Assembly: GCA_963844625.1 (NCBI GenBank)
Contig: CAWJPF010000003.1
Span: forward strand, 1 to 64,000
Direction: 5' to 3'
Source of the DNA: Palsa-504 sp963844625
Lineage (GTDB): Bacteria; Actinomycetota; Actinomycetes; Streptosporangiales; Streptosporangiaceae
Length of the DNA: 64,000 bases
Shown: one piece after another, positions 9,257-17,750 of the stretch
Layout of the letters: each line of letters begins with the position of its first letter
Numbering within the stretch: position 1 is the first letter of the stretch
Program-made: the position numbers and the translations under genes
The notes under the pieces: model-generated
Databases searched by the model: none
What the model was told of the DNA's origin: nothing
Seen by the model: only the letters and a program-made list of their open reading frames with translations

Positions 9257-10108
9257 GCCCGCCGATGCCCCCTCCGAGCCGGCGGCGTGCCGGGACGCTC
9301 GCCGCGGCAGGAACGATCCCCGGTAGATCTCTGGGCGCACATGCGATACCCGGCCCAAGTCAGGGGCACCATCCTGCCGGTCACAGACCTGCGATCCCGA
9401 CCCGCGCATATGACAGTGGCAGTGACGGCCACCGCCGCCACGCCGCCCCGGCACGCCGCCCTTACCTGCCCCTCCCCCCCCGGGGCAGGCCAGGCCCCCC
9501 GGGCAACCCCATGCCCTGGCCGCCCGATTATCCCGGCCGGGCAGTGCCCCGGCGTCAAGGGCGCCTGCGGCGTCGCTGCGCGAGCGCTGCGCACCCCTGT
9601 GACCCCGGGCACCCCCACGTGATCAGGCAGCGATCCAGGCCATGAGGCCAGTCCGGCACGCCCCCGCACCAGGCACGCAACCAGGACAGATCATCAGAAA
9701 ACACAACGAACCAGGCACGGAAACAGCAAAAGCTTGACGGGCCGCTTCATATGAGATCTACGGGACAGACCTTAGTGACACGTTTCTTACCGGCACCCAA
9801 AGCCGCGTAGGTCCTCTACCCTCCATCGGCAACACTCGTCGACCCGCCGACACCGAACAGAACGACCATTTCCGGCGCCACACCGACGACCGGCGCGGCA
9901 CGGGCGTCTCAATCGGAATGAACGCTCGACTCAACGCCGCACGTCAAGCCGGAACACGCGACGCCGCGGCCCGTCCGTGGCCGTCCGTGGAAAGCCGACG
10001 GTGCACACCGACCGTCCTGGCGGCCGGACGCCGTCCGCTATATGTCCGTGGACGCCGCGACACAGGGACCTACAGCGCTACAAGATGACACATGGCGGGA
10101 CAGGGCAG

Positions 10109-10151
10109 AAACGGCCCGCATAGCCGAGAATTCCCAGCTAGCGGGCCGTTT
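10109..10151 (-). terminator. hairpin next to tRNA fragment, copy B
   Basis: AAACGGCCCGC (10109-10119) and GCGGGCCGTTT (10141-10151) form a perfect 11-bp stem. On the minus strand it lies directly beyond the tRNA 3' end, as a tRNA terminator would; A and T runs on both sides allow bidirectional action. Confidence 0.6.
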
Positions 10152-10161
10152 TCGCAGATAG

Positions 10162-10216
10162 TGGCAGGTGTTGGGTTCGAACCAACGTAGGCTGAGCCGA
10201 CGGTTTTACAGACCGC
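10162..10216 (-). pseudogene. 3' half of a tRNA-Tyr(GTA)-like gene (att-like), copy B
   Basis: Identical to the fragment at 2284-2338 except one base in the acceptor stem. The sequence upstream on the minus strand does not supply a D arm or 5' acceptor strand, so it is a partial gene. Confidence 0.65.
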
Positions 10217-10458
10217 CCTGTACTGATATGACTATATGTCTCCTGACCTGCGAATACGTGGCTAGTGGCGATCTTCGCGGCAGGCTCTGTCCGTCATATA
10301 TCCGTGCGCGCAGGGGCCGTAGGGGATGAAATGACGGAAACCACGGACAGTGTCCGTATACAAGCCGCTTCCATCACGTTCAGCTCGGCCTTGGCGCCGA
10401 TGCAACCGCGGCGGCGCGTCCATGCGCAGGGCCGCGAAAGCCGGGAAATCAGGAAACC

Positions 10459-11685
10459 TCAGCTACGCGCCGAAGTCCCGTCCATAACAGGCGCATCCCA
10501 ATCGATCTGATAGCGCTGCTCCCGCCCCATGACCTTCTCGAAGTTCATCACCTTGAAGAAGATCGGCATCAGCGCGCGCATCGCCTGGCGCCCGACAGGT
10601 CCGGGTGTCTTAGCGCTATTCGTCCGAGCGCCCCGTTTCGTGATCCTCTCCACCCGTTCCCGCCGCAACCGCTCGTAGGCACTGAACGCCGATGCCGCAT
10701 CAGGCAGGTCCCGCAGGCACCGCGCCAGCTGGATCGAGCTCTCGATCGCCAGCGACGCGCCTTGGCCGGTGCTGTTGGACGGCGCGTGGACGGCGTCACC
10801 GACCAGCACCATGCGGCCGTGGTGCCAGTGCGGGACCGGCGGCATGATGTGGATCGCTCCGGTGATGTCGAGGTTTTCCGCGGTGGTGCGGTTCGCCAGC
10901 AGCTCGCCCGGGAGGTCGCCCGCGTACGCTTCGCGCAGCGTCCGCAGCCACTGCCCGGACGGGATCGCCCGGGCGTCGCTCAGGGACATGTACTGCTTCG
11001 ACGGCAGGTTCGCGCCCCAGGTCACGCGGCCGTCCGCCATCTTCCAGAACAGGTAGTACGCGCGCTTGCCGAATGCGAACGTCATGACGCCAGGTTCGGG
11101 GTCGATGTCGGGGGCGGCGTCGATGTAGCCCTGGAAGCTGAGCAGTCCGGTGTAACCGGCGGCGGGGGCTTCCGGGTCGATCAGGGTTCTGACGGTGGAG
11201 CGGACGCCGTCGGCGCCGATCAGGACGTCGGCGGTCGCGGTGCAGCCGTCGTCGAACTTCGCCGTGACCGAATCCGGGCCTTCGATGGCTCCGACCAGGC
11301 GCTTACCGTACTCGAAGCGGACGCCCGACTCGGCCGCCCGGTCGTGGAGCACCCGGTGCAGGTCGCCGCGGCCGACGATCTGGAGCGGCTCCACGTCCGC
11401 CAGGCTGGGCAGCCTGGCGGCGTGCCCGCCGATCGCCATTACGGTGCCCGTGACCGGTGTGGCGAGGGCCCGGACGGTATCGTCGGCGCCGATGAGGCCA
11501 AGTGCGGCCAGGCCGTTGGGGGCCAGAGCCAGGCCGCCGCCGATTCCTTCGGCCAGGGTTGGGTAGGCCTCGTAGACCGTCGCCTGGATGCCGGCCTTGA
11601 GCAGGGCGGTCGCGACGACGGGACCGGCGATTCCGCCGCCGATGACCAGTGCGGTGCGGACTTTGGACGTTGTGGCCGTGGACAT
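10459..11685 (-). CDS. FAD-dependent aromatic-ring monooxygenase (PHBH-like)
   Basis: A 408-residue flavoprotein hydroxylase. Visible motifs are the N-terminal dinucleotide fold VIGGGIAGPVVATALLKAG, the GADGVRSTVR (DG) motif in the middle and the second FAD motif LVGDAVHAPSNSTGQGAS. Members use NAD(P)H and O2 to hydroxylate or epoxidise aromatic compounds, polyketides or antibiotics such as rifampicin or tetracycline. ATG at 11685 follows GGAGAG; the in-frame extension upstream lacks a site. A PadR gene lies 206 bp upstream on the same strand and probably controls it, a common arrangement for drug- or phenolic-responsive genes. Confidence 0.9.
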   Translation of the reverse strand: MSTATTSKVRTALVIGGGIAGPVVATALLKAGIQATVYEAYPTLAEGIGGGLALAPNGLAALGLIGADDTVRALATPVTGTVMAIGGHAARLPSLADVEPLQIVGRGDLHRVLHDRAAESGVRFEYGKRLVGAIEGPDSVTAKFDDGCTATADVLIGADGVRSTVRTLIDPEAPAAGYTGLLSFQGYIDAAPDIDPEPGVMTFAFGKRAYYLFWKMADGRVTWGANLPSKQYMSLSDARAIPSGQWLRTLREAYAGDLPGELLANRTTAENLDITGAIHIMPPVPHWHHGRMVLVGDAVHAPSNSTGQGASLAIESSIQLARCLRDLPDAASAFSAYERLRRERVERITKRGARTNSAKTPGPVGRQAMRALMPIFFKVMNFEKVMGREQRYQIDWDAPVMDGTSARS

Positions 11686-11891
11686 GGGTTCTCTCCTGCA
11701 TGTGGTGTTCGTCGGTCGTTTCTGTGACGAGATCACGCACGGGAACCCAGCTATCCTTTGGTTGCCACCTCGTGGCCGGGTTCGTCTCGTGCGGGCATCG
11801 GTTCGAGAGCGTTGGACGGGATGGCTGCGAGCAGCCGCCCCGGGCCCCGGCGGCGGTGTTGGCGCACCGCCCCGGGGCCGTTGAGAATCCT

Positions 11892-12539
11892 CTAGTCGCT
11901 TGTTAGGCCCCTCTCCGAGAGTTTGACCAGCTCCGGGGGCATCTCGCCGCTGTCATGCAAGGCCCGCCACGACGCGAGATCGGGGAAGCTTCCCGAGGCC
12001 AGCTCCTCCAGCAGCGCGCGGACCCAGGCCGCCTCCGCTTCGACCATCGCAACGGCGAACTCATCCTCGACCAGGAACAGGCGGGGAACTTCCTGGAGAT
12101 ACCCGGTGATCGCAGCACGACGTGCGGCGATCGACTCCTCCAGCCTGCCGAGCCGGGCCCGCAGGAGGGCGATCACCTCGTCTGGCGACAGGATCATCTG
12201 CACTGAGAGCCCGGCGGCGAACTTGGGGTGCTCGGGTTCCGGTGTGGACACCAGTTCCCGGGTCCAGTCGAGCATCTCCTGCCGGCCGGCTTCGGTGATC
12301 TGATACACCGTCCTTTCCGGACGGGCACCCTGCCGGCTCGTGCCGACCACCTCCAGGAAGCCGTGCTTCGCCAGGTTCTGCACGACGGTGTAGAGCGAGC
12401 CCCACTTGACGTCCATGTCCTGGTCCTTGCCCCGGGCGCGCATCAGGGACGCGATTTCGTAGCGGTGCATCGGCCGCTGGACGACGGTGGCCAGCACCGC
12501 GAGGGCCATCAAGTTGTCAACTTTGCGTTTCGCGGCCAT
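11892..12539 (-). CDS. PadR-family transcriptional regulator
   Basis: A 215-residue protein with the PadR winged helix at the N-terminus (LAVLATVVQRPMHRYEI, WGSLYTVVQNLAKHGFLEVV, RTVYQITEAGRQEM) and the C-terminal helical domain for dimerisation. PadR proteins usually repress a neighbouring gene and are released by small phenolic or drug-like ligands. The nearest candidate target is the FAD monooxygenase downstream on the same strand. The gene begins just beyond GGGAGG. Confidence 0.9.
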   Translation of the reverse strand: MAAKRKVDNLMALAVLATVVQRPMHRYEIASLMRARGKDQDMDVKWGSLYTVVQNLAKHGFLEVVGTSRQGARPERTVYQITEAGRQEMLDWTRELVSTPEPEHPKFAAGLSVQMILSPDEVIALLRARLGRLEESIAARRAAITGYLQEVPRLFLVEDEFAVAMVEAEAAWVRALLEELASGSFPDLASWRALHDSGEMPPELVKLSERGLTSD

Positions 12540-12766
12540 CAGATCACCTCCCTCTCGTTACTCGTCCACAAATATATGTCGGCGAGTATTTCCTGGCAAG
12601 CCCGAGGGCGGCTGATTGAGGATCGCATCTTGCATATCCTCGGTGATCGTCATGCCTACGGAGTACAGGCCACACGCGCCGCGCCGCTGGACCAATCCGG
12701 CGCTCAGCCCGACGCGGCCGGCCGCACCAGCACCGACTGACCCGCACGACCACCTGCGACGGCGGC

Positions 12767-14124
12767 TCAGCGCGACCGGGACCTGAGCAGCTTGTCGAGT
12801 TGCCGGACCACGGGGTCGTGCTGGGCGGTGGCGAGGAGTATGGCCACAAGGGCCTTGGCGCCGAAGGGAACCATCTCGTCGCCGCGGGCCGGATCGGCGC
12901 CACGTTCCATGAGCAAGCCGGCCACCTCCGGCTGCTGGGACATGACCGCCCAGACCAGGCCGGTCCGCCCGAAGTAGGGCGCGACGTCGGGGTTCAGGCC
13001 GCGGTCGAGGAACCAGCGCACGACCTCGGTCCGGCCGTGCTGGCAGGCGTGGACGAAGGCCTCGGCCATGATCTGCTCCGGATCGTCGGTCGCCGGGATC
13101 CGGGCTGGGATCGGGAAGAAGTCGGCGACGTTGGGGCGCGGCAGCGCGGCGTCGGGCCGCAGCCTGCCGTCCGCATCGAAGCAGGCCCGGACAAGATCCA
13201 GCCGGCCGCACGCGGCATAGGTCCAGAGCGCCTGCGGGACGATGCCGTGCTCGGCGAGTAGGTCGACCATCTGCGGGCGGCCAAAGTAGATGGCGGTCTC
13301 CAGCGGCGTGATGCCGTCGGTCCGGGTGCCGGGGTCGGCGCCGGCGCCGAGCAGCAGGCGCACGTACTCCGCCCGGTCGCCGCGGATGGCCTGGGGCAGC
13401 GGGTGGTCCAGGCTGGTGGCCTTGCCGATCAGCACATCGACGGCGGCGCGCGGCACGCCGAGTCCCTCGCCGAGCTTGGTACCGAGGAGCTCCCGCATGG
13501 CGAGCATCTCCAGCAGGGTGTCGGCTTGCCCGGGGGTCAGCTGGGCCAGCCGGCCGGTGTCGCCGGCCAGCAGGGCTTCGGCCTCCGGGCGCATGCGCCG
13601 CTGCCTCTCCTGGCGTTCGGCGGCATCGCGCTGGGATTTCTCGGCGCCCGCCACGAGCTCCCGCCAGGTCCCGAAGCCTTGCTCCCGGGCGACGATCAGC
13701 CGCGCGTCGCGAAGCTCGGCGGTGGCGGCGTCGGTGGCAGCGGCGTACCTGGGCACATTGGCCCGCAACCGTCGCAGCGCGCCCTGCCCGCCTCGGCGAA
13801 GCTCGTTGAGCAGGGAATCGGCCTGCGAGGCGTAATCGGCCGATCCTCTCCCCCACAGGCGGGAGACCGGGCGGTCGCCGGTGGTGCGCTGGCTTTCGAT
13901 GTCCGCCCGGAACTCGGCCCAGGTCCGGAATCCGTGTTCCTGGGCCAGGACGAACTGGGCGTCGCTGAGCAGGAACCGCCCAGCGGCCCGGTCACCCAGC
14001 ACGTCGGCCGCCCGGTCCCGGGCGGCCTTATCCCCGCCTCGTACGAGCGCTGCAGATGCTTGGCCTGCTTGCGGTAGTACTCCAGGTCCGGATGAGTCGG
14101 CAGCTCGGAATGACGATCAGGCAT
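12767..14124 (-). pseudogene. ankyrin-repeat protein, one frameshift near the start
   Basis: The long frame (to 14002) encodes an N-terminal helical domain twice containing an EHGFRTWAEF / EQGFGTWREL motif and then several ankyrin repeats (for example DGITPLETAIYFGRPQMVDLLAEHG and RTGLVWAVMSQQPEVAGLLMERGADP). The natural start MPDRHSELPTHPDLEYYRK (ATG 14124 after GGAGGAGG) lies in another frame; adding one G in the run at about 14030 joins them through EAGDKAARDRAADVLGDR. Without that base translation would end early. Ankyrin proteins bind other proteins; the partner is unknown. The downstream part is undamaged, so the shift is recent or a sequence error. Confidence 0.75.
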
Positions 14125-14536
14125 CACAACCTCCTCCGTCGCCGAGGTCCGCTCGCCCGGCCGGAAAAGAGGCTGGTCTTGCCCGGTGCGCTGAGGTTAC
14201 TGCTCGAGGTGGGAAAATCCCTGCCCGCGGACTGGCAGCGCCCTCGCACGCTGCCTTCACACTAATGACCGGCTCGGCGCTGAGCAACCGCCAGGCACCG
14301 ACGACGTCCGCTGGCCGGCCAGCGGCCATGACCGCGACGAGCCGGATTACGGCCTCAGTGAGGCTATATGCGGCACGGTGACCACGGTGGCGTGCGCCGG
14401 GCGAGGAGACCGTGGGCGACCAGCGCGGCTGATCTGACCTTGGCGTCACCATCCCGTGTGCAGCAGATACGGTTTGCCATCACCTGCTACCGTCTGCACG
14501 ACCGCCTGCAAGCCGCAATCACTCAGGAGGTTCGCG
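14125..14536. other. intergenic region
   Basis: Divergent promoter region between the ankyrin gene (minus) and the RibD/DHFR-like gene (plus). I see no further gene or repeat. Confidence 0.45.
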
Positions 14537-15142
14537 GTGCCGGACACCACCTGCCACATGTCGATGTCGCTTGACGGCTTCGTCGCCGGGCCGGGCCAGA
14601 GTCGCGAGGACCCCCTGGGCAAGCGGGGGCGGGAGCTGCACGGCTGGCATATCGGCGACCCGCGAGCCAACGATGCCGACAAGGCCGCGAATGAGTGGCT
14701 CATGCGCCCGCGGGGCGCGTACGTGATGGGCCGGAACATGTTCGGCCCGATCCGCGGGGACTGGGATGAGGAATGGACCGGGTGGTGGGGCCCCGAACCG
14801 CCGTATCACGCGCCGGTGTTCGTGTTGACCCATCACGGACATGACCCGATCCAGATGGACGGCGGGACGACCTTCCACTTCGTCACCGCGGGCTTCGACG
14901 CGGCCTACTCCGCAGCGTGCCAGGCCGCCGGGGACAACGGCGTGGACATCGCCGGTGGGGCCTCGACCGTCCGGCAGGCACTGCTCGCTGGCGTGATCGA
15001 CGAGCTCACCCTCGACATCGCACCGGTCCTGCTCGGTTCGGGCGAGTGCATCTTCGACGGGGTTGAATCCTTCGGCTTCGAACCCGCCGAGGTGCTTCAC
15101 TCACCGCTGACTACCCACATCCGCTACCGCCGCGTCAGATAA
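14537..15142 (+). CDS. dihydrofolate-reductase-like (RibD C-terminal domain) protein
   Basis: A 201-residue protein starting at GTG 14537 after AGGAGG. It has the family's start CHMSMSLDGFVAGP, the conserved YVMGRNMFGP, PVFVLTHH, then VDIAGGASTVRQALLAG and LTLDIAPVLLGSGECIFDGV. This fits the yyaP/RibD_C group of putative reductases. It is a different subgroup from the one at 5515-6054. It ends close to the convergent integrase remnant. Confidence 0.88.
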   Translation: MPDTTCHMSMSLDGFVAGPGQSREDPLGKRGRELHGWHIGDPRANDADKAANEWLMRPRGAYVMGRNMFGPIRGDWDEEWTGWWGPEPPYHAPVFVLTHHGHDPIQMDGGTTFHFVTAGFDAAYSAACQAAGDNGVDIAGGASTVRQALLAGVIDELTLDIAPVLLGSGECIFDGVESFGFEPAEVLHSPLTTHIRYRRVR

Positions 15143-15323
15143 CTCCGCCGCGACGCCCACCGCTCATCGGGCACCGCCCGCACCAAGCGAAAACTCCATG
15201 GTCAGGGCAGTGTCGATCATGTACGTAAGGTCTGTGTCGGCCCTCGGACACGTTAAAACCCCAGGTCAGAGGCTTGTAATTCGCCTTAGCCGGGCGCCGT
15301 GACACTAGATTGACACTTGTCAT
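15135..15323 (-). CDS. small Cys/His-rich protein coupled to the integrase remnant
   Basis: A 62-residue ORF whose ATG overlaps the integrase TGA as ATGA, a sign of translational coupling. It contains YKPLTWGFNVSEGR and then YVHDRHCPDHGVFAWCGRCP, in which two His and three Cys could bind a metal. Decayed copies of the same peptide occur at 42724-42775 (YVHDPDCSDHGVCT) and 46590-46688 (YVHDPDRRDHGV), the latter also beside an integrase tail. I do not recognise the family. Conservation of peptide sequence across three loci argues that it is a real gene; function is unknown. Confidence 0.55.
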   Translation of the reverse strand: MTSVNLVSRRPAKANYKPLTWGFNVSEGRHRPYVHDRHCPDHGVFAWCGRCPMSGGRRGGVI

Positions 15324-15814
15324 GCTCCGGCCTCCGCTATGAGCCGGGCGAATAGGTCGGCGGCTTCCCGCTGGCTGCCCGGCAGGACGTGGGCGTAGAC
15401 GGTCATCGTGACGACCGGCGAGGCGTGGCCGAGCTGCTGGCTGACGACGTGGATGGGCTCGCGCGCTCACTTGCAGGATCGTCGCGTGCGAGTGCCTGAG
15501 GTCATGAAGCCTGATCTCGGACGGCGCGTCCTCGCCGAGCGCCATGCGGAACCGGGCCTCGTCGCGCTTGAACTGCCGGCTCACGTGCTCGCCGTTGCGG
15601 TGCTCGCCCTCGATGCTGCCGAAAACGAGCGCGTCGTCCCGGGCGAGCCGGAGCGCCATCGACCCGCGGTGCTTGCGCCAGGCCCGCAGTACTGCCACCG
15701 TGGCGGCGTCTAGGTCGACCACGCGCGGCTTGCTGGACTTGGTGTCGTCCTCGATCATCTCCGCGCCCTCCCGCTGAGCTGCTGGTTGCCGCTCTGGAGG
15801 TGCGCCGATGTTCG
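15320..15814 (-). pseudogene. C-terminal part of a tyrosine site-specific integrase, frameshifted
   Basis: Only the catalytic half remains. It starts after an in-frame stop near 15815 and reads KSSKPRVVDLDAATVAVLRAW, RDDALVFGS, then the catalytic box RLHDLRHSHATILQ; after a shift at about 15470 it continues EPIHVVSQQLGHASPVVTM and TVYAHVLPGSQREAADLF with the active-site Tyr. Such enzymes integrate ICEs and phages at tRNA genes. The N-terminal arm-binding and core-binding domains are missing, so the enzyme is dead. Its last codon overlaps the small Cys/His ORF. Confidence 0.85.
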
Positions 15815-15839
15815 ATTAGCTTCCTTCCTCATCGATCGG

Positions 15840-17720
15840 TTAAGGTTCGCGGATCCCAGGAGGCCGCGGTATAGGGACAAGCTCCAGGTACGACACTCCC
15901 GGCATCGGCAGCCCGAAGGCGAACTCCAGCCGCCCGTCCCCTGGGCCTGTAACCCGTTCCGGCGGGCTCAGCTCGTCTAGCGTGTTCAGCTCGTGCAGCG
16001 CCGCCCATTGCTCCGGCGACGGCCACGAGGCGCCGCCGCTCATCTGCTCCCAGGCCGGGACGATATTGGAATGCGCCGCGTCGATGCGGTAGTGCCGGAC
16101 CGTGTAGGCAGCCCCGGGCGGAACGGACACCTGGAGCCGCACCAGGCGATCCAGGGCCGGGTCCCCGCCGATCTTGCCCTGATCCAGCGTGACATTCCAG
16201 ACAGCGATCCCGACGCGCCCGTCGTCGTGCCGCGCGACGAGCGCCTCCACCAGGCCTCCCGCCCCGTCACCCGAAACCACCACCGGCAGGCGGGAGCGTC
16301 CGAGCCGGGCCAGCAGGGCCAGCGCCCAGTATCTGGGCTTGCGCAGGTTCCCCACCGAGAGCAGGCCGAACCCGCCGTGGAACAGCTCGGGCGGCCGGCC
16401 GAGTTCCTCGAAGTGGTCGGAGGCGACCCAGTGCGACAGCGCCTCCACCCGGCCGAGTACCGAGGCCATGCCGCGCAGGAGGAAGGCCGCGGCGAAGACG
16501 GTGTCACCGACGTGGTGAAAGTGGCTGGGTGTGGTGCCCCACTCGGTCCACCAGATCGGCGTGCCCTCCTGGCCGGACGACGCGAGTACCGGCCGTAGGT
16601 CCAGTGGCGTGTTGCCGTAGACGTGGGTGGACAGGAAGTCGAGCGGTGCTCCCGAGGCCTGCACGTGGGCCAGCAGCTCCCCGACCCACCCGGCCGCCGC
16701 TGAGGAAGGCCCGCCGACGCGCAGGTCAGGATGCACCGACTTGACCGCCCGGGCGGAGGCGTCATAGAGCCGGAAGTACTCCGCCGGCGTGCCGGACCAG
16801 AACACCTCCAGGTTCGGCTCGTTCCAGACCTCGAACGCCCACCGGGACACCACCTCGTCCTGGCCGTACCGATGGACCAGGTGGGCGGCCAGGGCGCGGA
16901 CCAGGTCGGCCCAGCGTTCCCAGTCCGATGGCGGGGATACGATCGCCCCGTAGCTGAAGACCGTCTGGCCCGGATCGCGGGCCAGGGCAGCCGGCATGAA
17001 GGACAGCTCGACGACCGGCCGCAAGCCGGCCGCCAGCAGTTCGTCGTAAACCCGGTCGACGCCGCTGAAGTCGTACACCGGTCGGCCGGCCGATTCGGTG
17101 TACACCCCGAGGTCGTCGCACAAGATGCCGTGCGCGCGGACGGCCTGGACGCCGAGTTCGTCGTGGGCGATCCGGAGCGCCTCGGACAGTTCGGTTCCGA
17201 TCACCCGGCCTCCGGTGCGGTCCCGGTACAACAGGCTGCTCAGGTGCTCCGAGCCGATCATGGGCTCCCACGGCCGCTCCAGCTCGTCGGCCGGACCGCC
17301 AGGATCCCCGCCGACCTCGATCGTCACCGCCGCCTCGCCAGAGCCGACCGACGGCGCCGCGGCGACCGGGGCCGACAGCGGCCCCGCCGACTTCCCGTCG
17401 GCCACCGCCGCCACCGCGTAGCGCCTGACCCGCCCGGGCTCGACCGAGGTGTCGGCATAGGGTCCGGCCGGGACCGCGAGCACGTCCCCGCCGCGGTGAT
17501 CCAGCGGCTCCATGCCGGCCGGCCCGTCGCGGTACACCAGGTAACCGGCCGCTTCGGGCACCGGATCCCAGTCCAGCGTGACGTGCCCCCGGCCGGCCAC
17601 CGCGCGCAGCCGGGCCGGCGGCGGCAAGACGGCGGCCGGATCCGGCCCGGGCACCCCTCGCCGCCCGATGCGCCGGTCCCAGTCGGCGCGCGCCGCCTGG
17701 GACCGGTCAGAATTCCTCAT
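15840..17720 (-). CDS. glycoside hydrolase family 39 enzyme with N-terminal FN3 domain
   Basis: A 626-residue protein. Residues of about 35-130 form a fibronectin-III-like domain (HVTLDWDPVPEAAGYLVYRD, YAVAAVAD). The catalytic barrel follows: the acid/base is in FEVWNEPNLEVFW and the nucleophile in IWWTEWGTTPS, the GH39 signatures. GH39 includes beta-xylosidases, iduronidases and related exo-enzymes. No signal peptide is seen, so it should act in the cytoplasm on imported oligosaccharide; an FN3 domain on an intracellular enzyme is unusual. ATG 17720 follows GAGGAGG. It is the last gene of the operon, 30 bp after the PF10091 gene. Confidence 0.88.
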   Translation of the reverse strand: MRNSDRSQAARADWDRRIGRRGVPGPDPAAVLPPPARLRAVAGRGHVTLDWDPVPEAAGYLVYRDGPAGMEPLDHRGGDVLAVPAGPYADTSVEPGRVRRYAVAAVADGKSAGPLSAPVAAAPSVGSGEAAVTIEVGGDPGGPADELERPWEPMIGSEHLSSLLYRDRTGGRVIGTELSEALRIAHDELGVQAVRAHGILCDDLGVYTESAGRPVYDFSGVDRVYDELLAAGLRPVVELSFMPAALARDPGQTVFSYGAIVSPPSDWERWADLVRALAAHLVHRYGQDEVVSRWAFEVWNEPNLEVFWSGTPAEYFRLYDASARAVKSVHPDLRVGGPSSAAAGWVGELLAHVQASGAPLDFLSTHVYGNTPLDLRPVLASSGQEGTPIWWTEWGTTPSHFHHVGDTVFAAAFLLRGMASVLGRVEALSHWVASDHFEELGRPPELFHGGFGLLSVGNLRKPRYWALALLARLGRSRLPVVVSGDGAGGLVEALVARHDDGRVGIAVWNVTLDQGKIGGDPALDRLVRLQVSVPPGAAYTVRHYRIDAAHSNIVPAWEQMSGGASWPSPEQWAALHELNTLDELSPPERVTGPGDGRLEFAFGLPMPGVSYLELVPIPRPPGIREP

Positions 17721-17750
17721 GTGATTCCTCCTCAGGATCTGGCGGAGTCT

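Larger units (their letters stand above)
9920..10216. repeat. 297-bp direct repeat, copy B
   Basis: Partner of 2042-2338 in direct orientation. The hairpin is better preserved here than in copy A. The two copies diverge immediately after the shared GACCGC of the tRNA fragment, a natural boundary for an attachment core. Confidence 0.75.
9257..10458. other. gene-free stretch with repeat copy B
   Basis: Contains the downstream flank of the IS110 element (to about 9700), repeat copy B (9920-10216) and AT-richer sequence from 10220 to 10270. No convincing coding region. Confidence 0.5.

Noticed and set aside
9420..9640. C-rich runs after the IS110 transposase, considered as a coding region
   Set aside because: All frames are low-complexity Pro/Arg/Ala with no domain pattern; it is probably the noncoding flank of the element.
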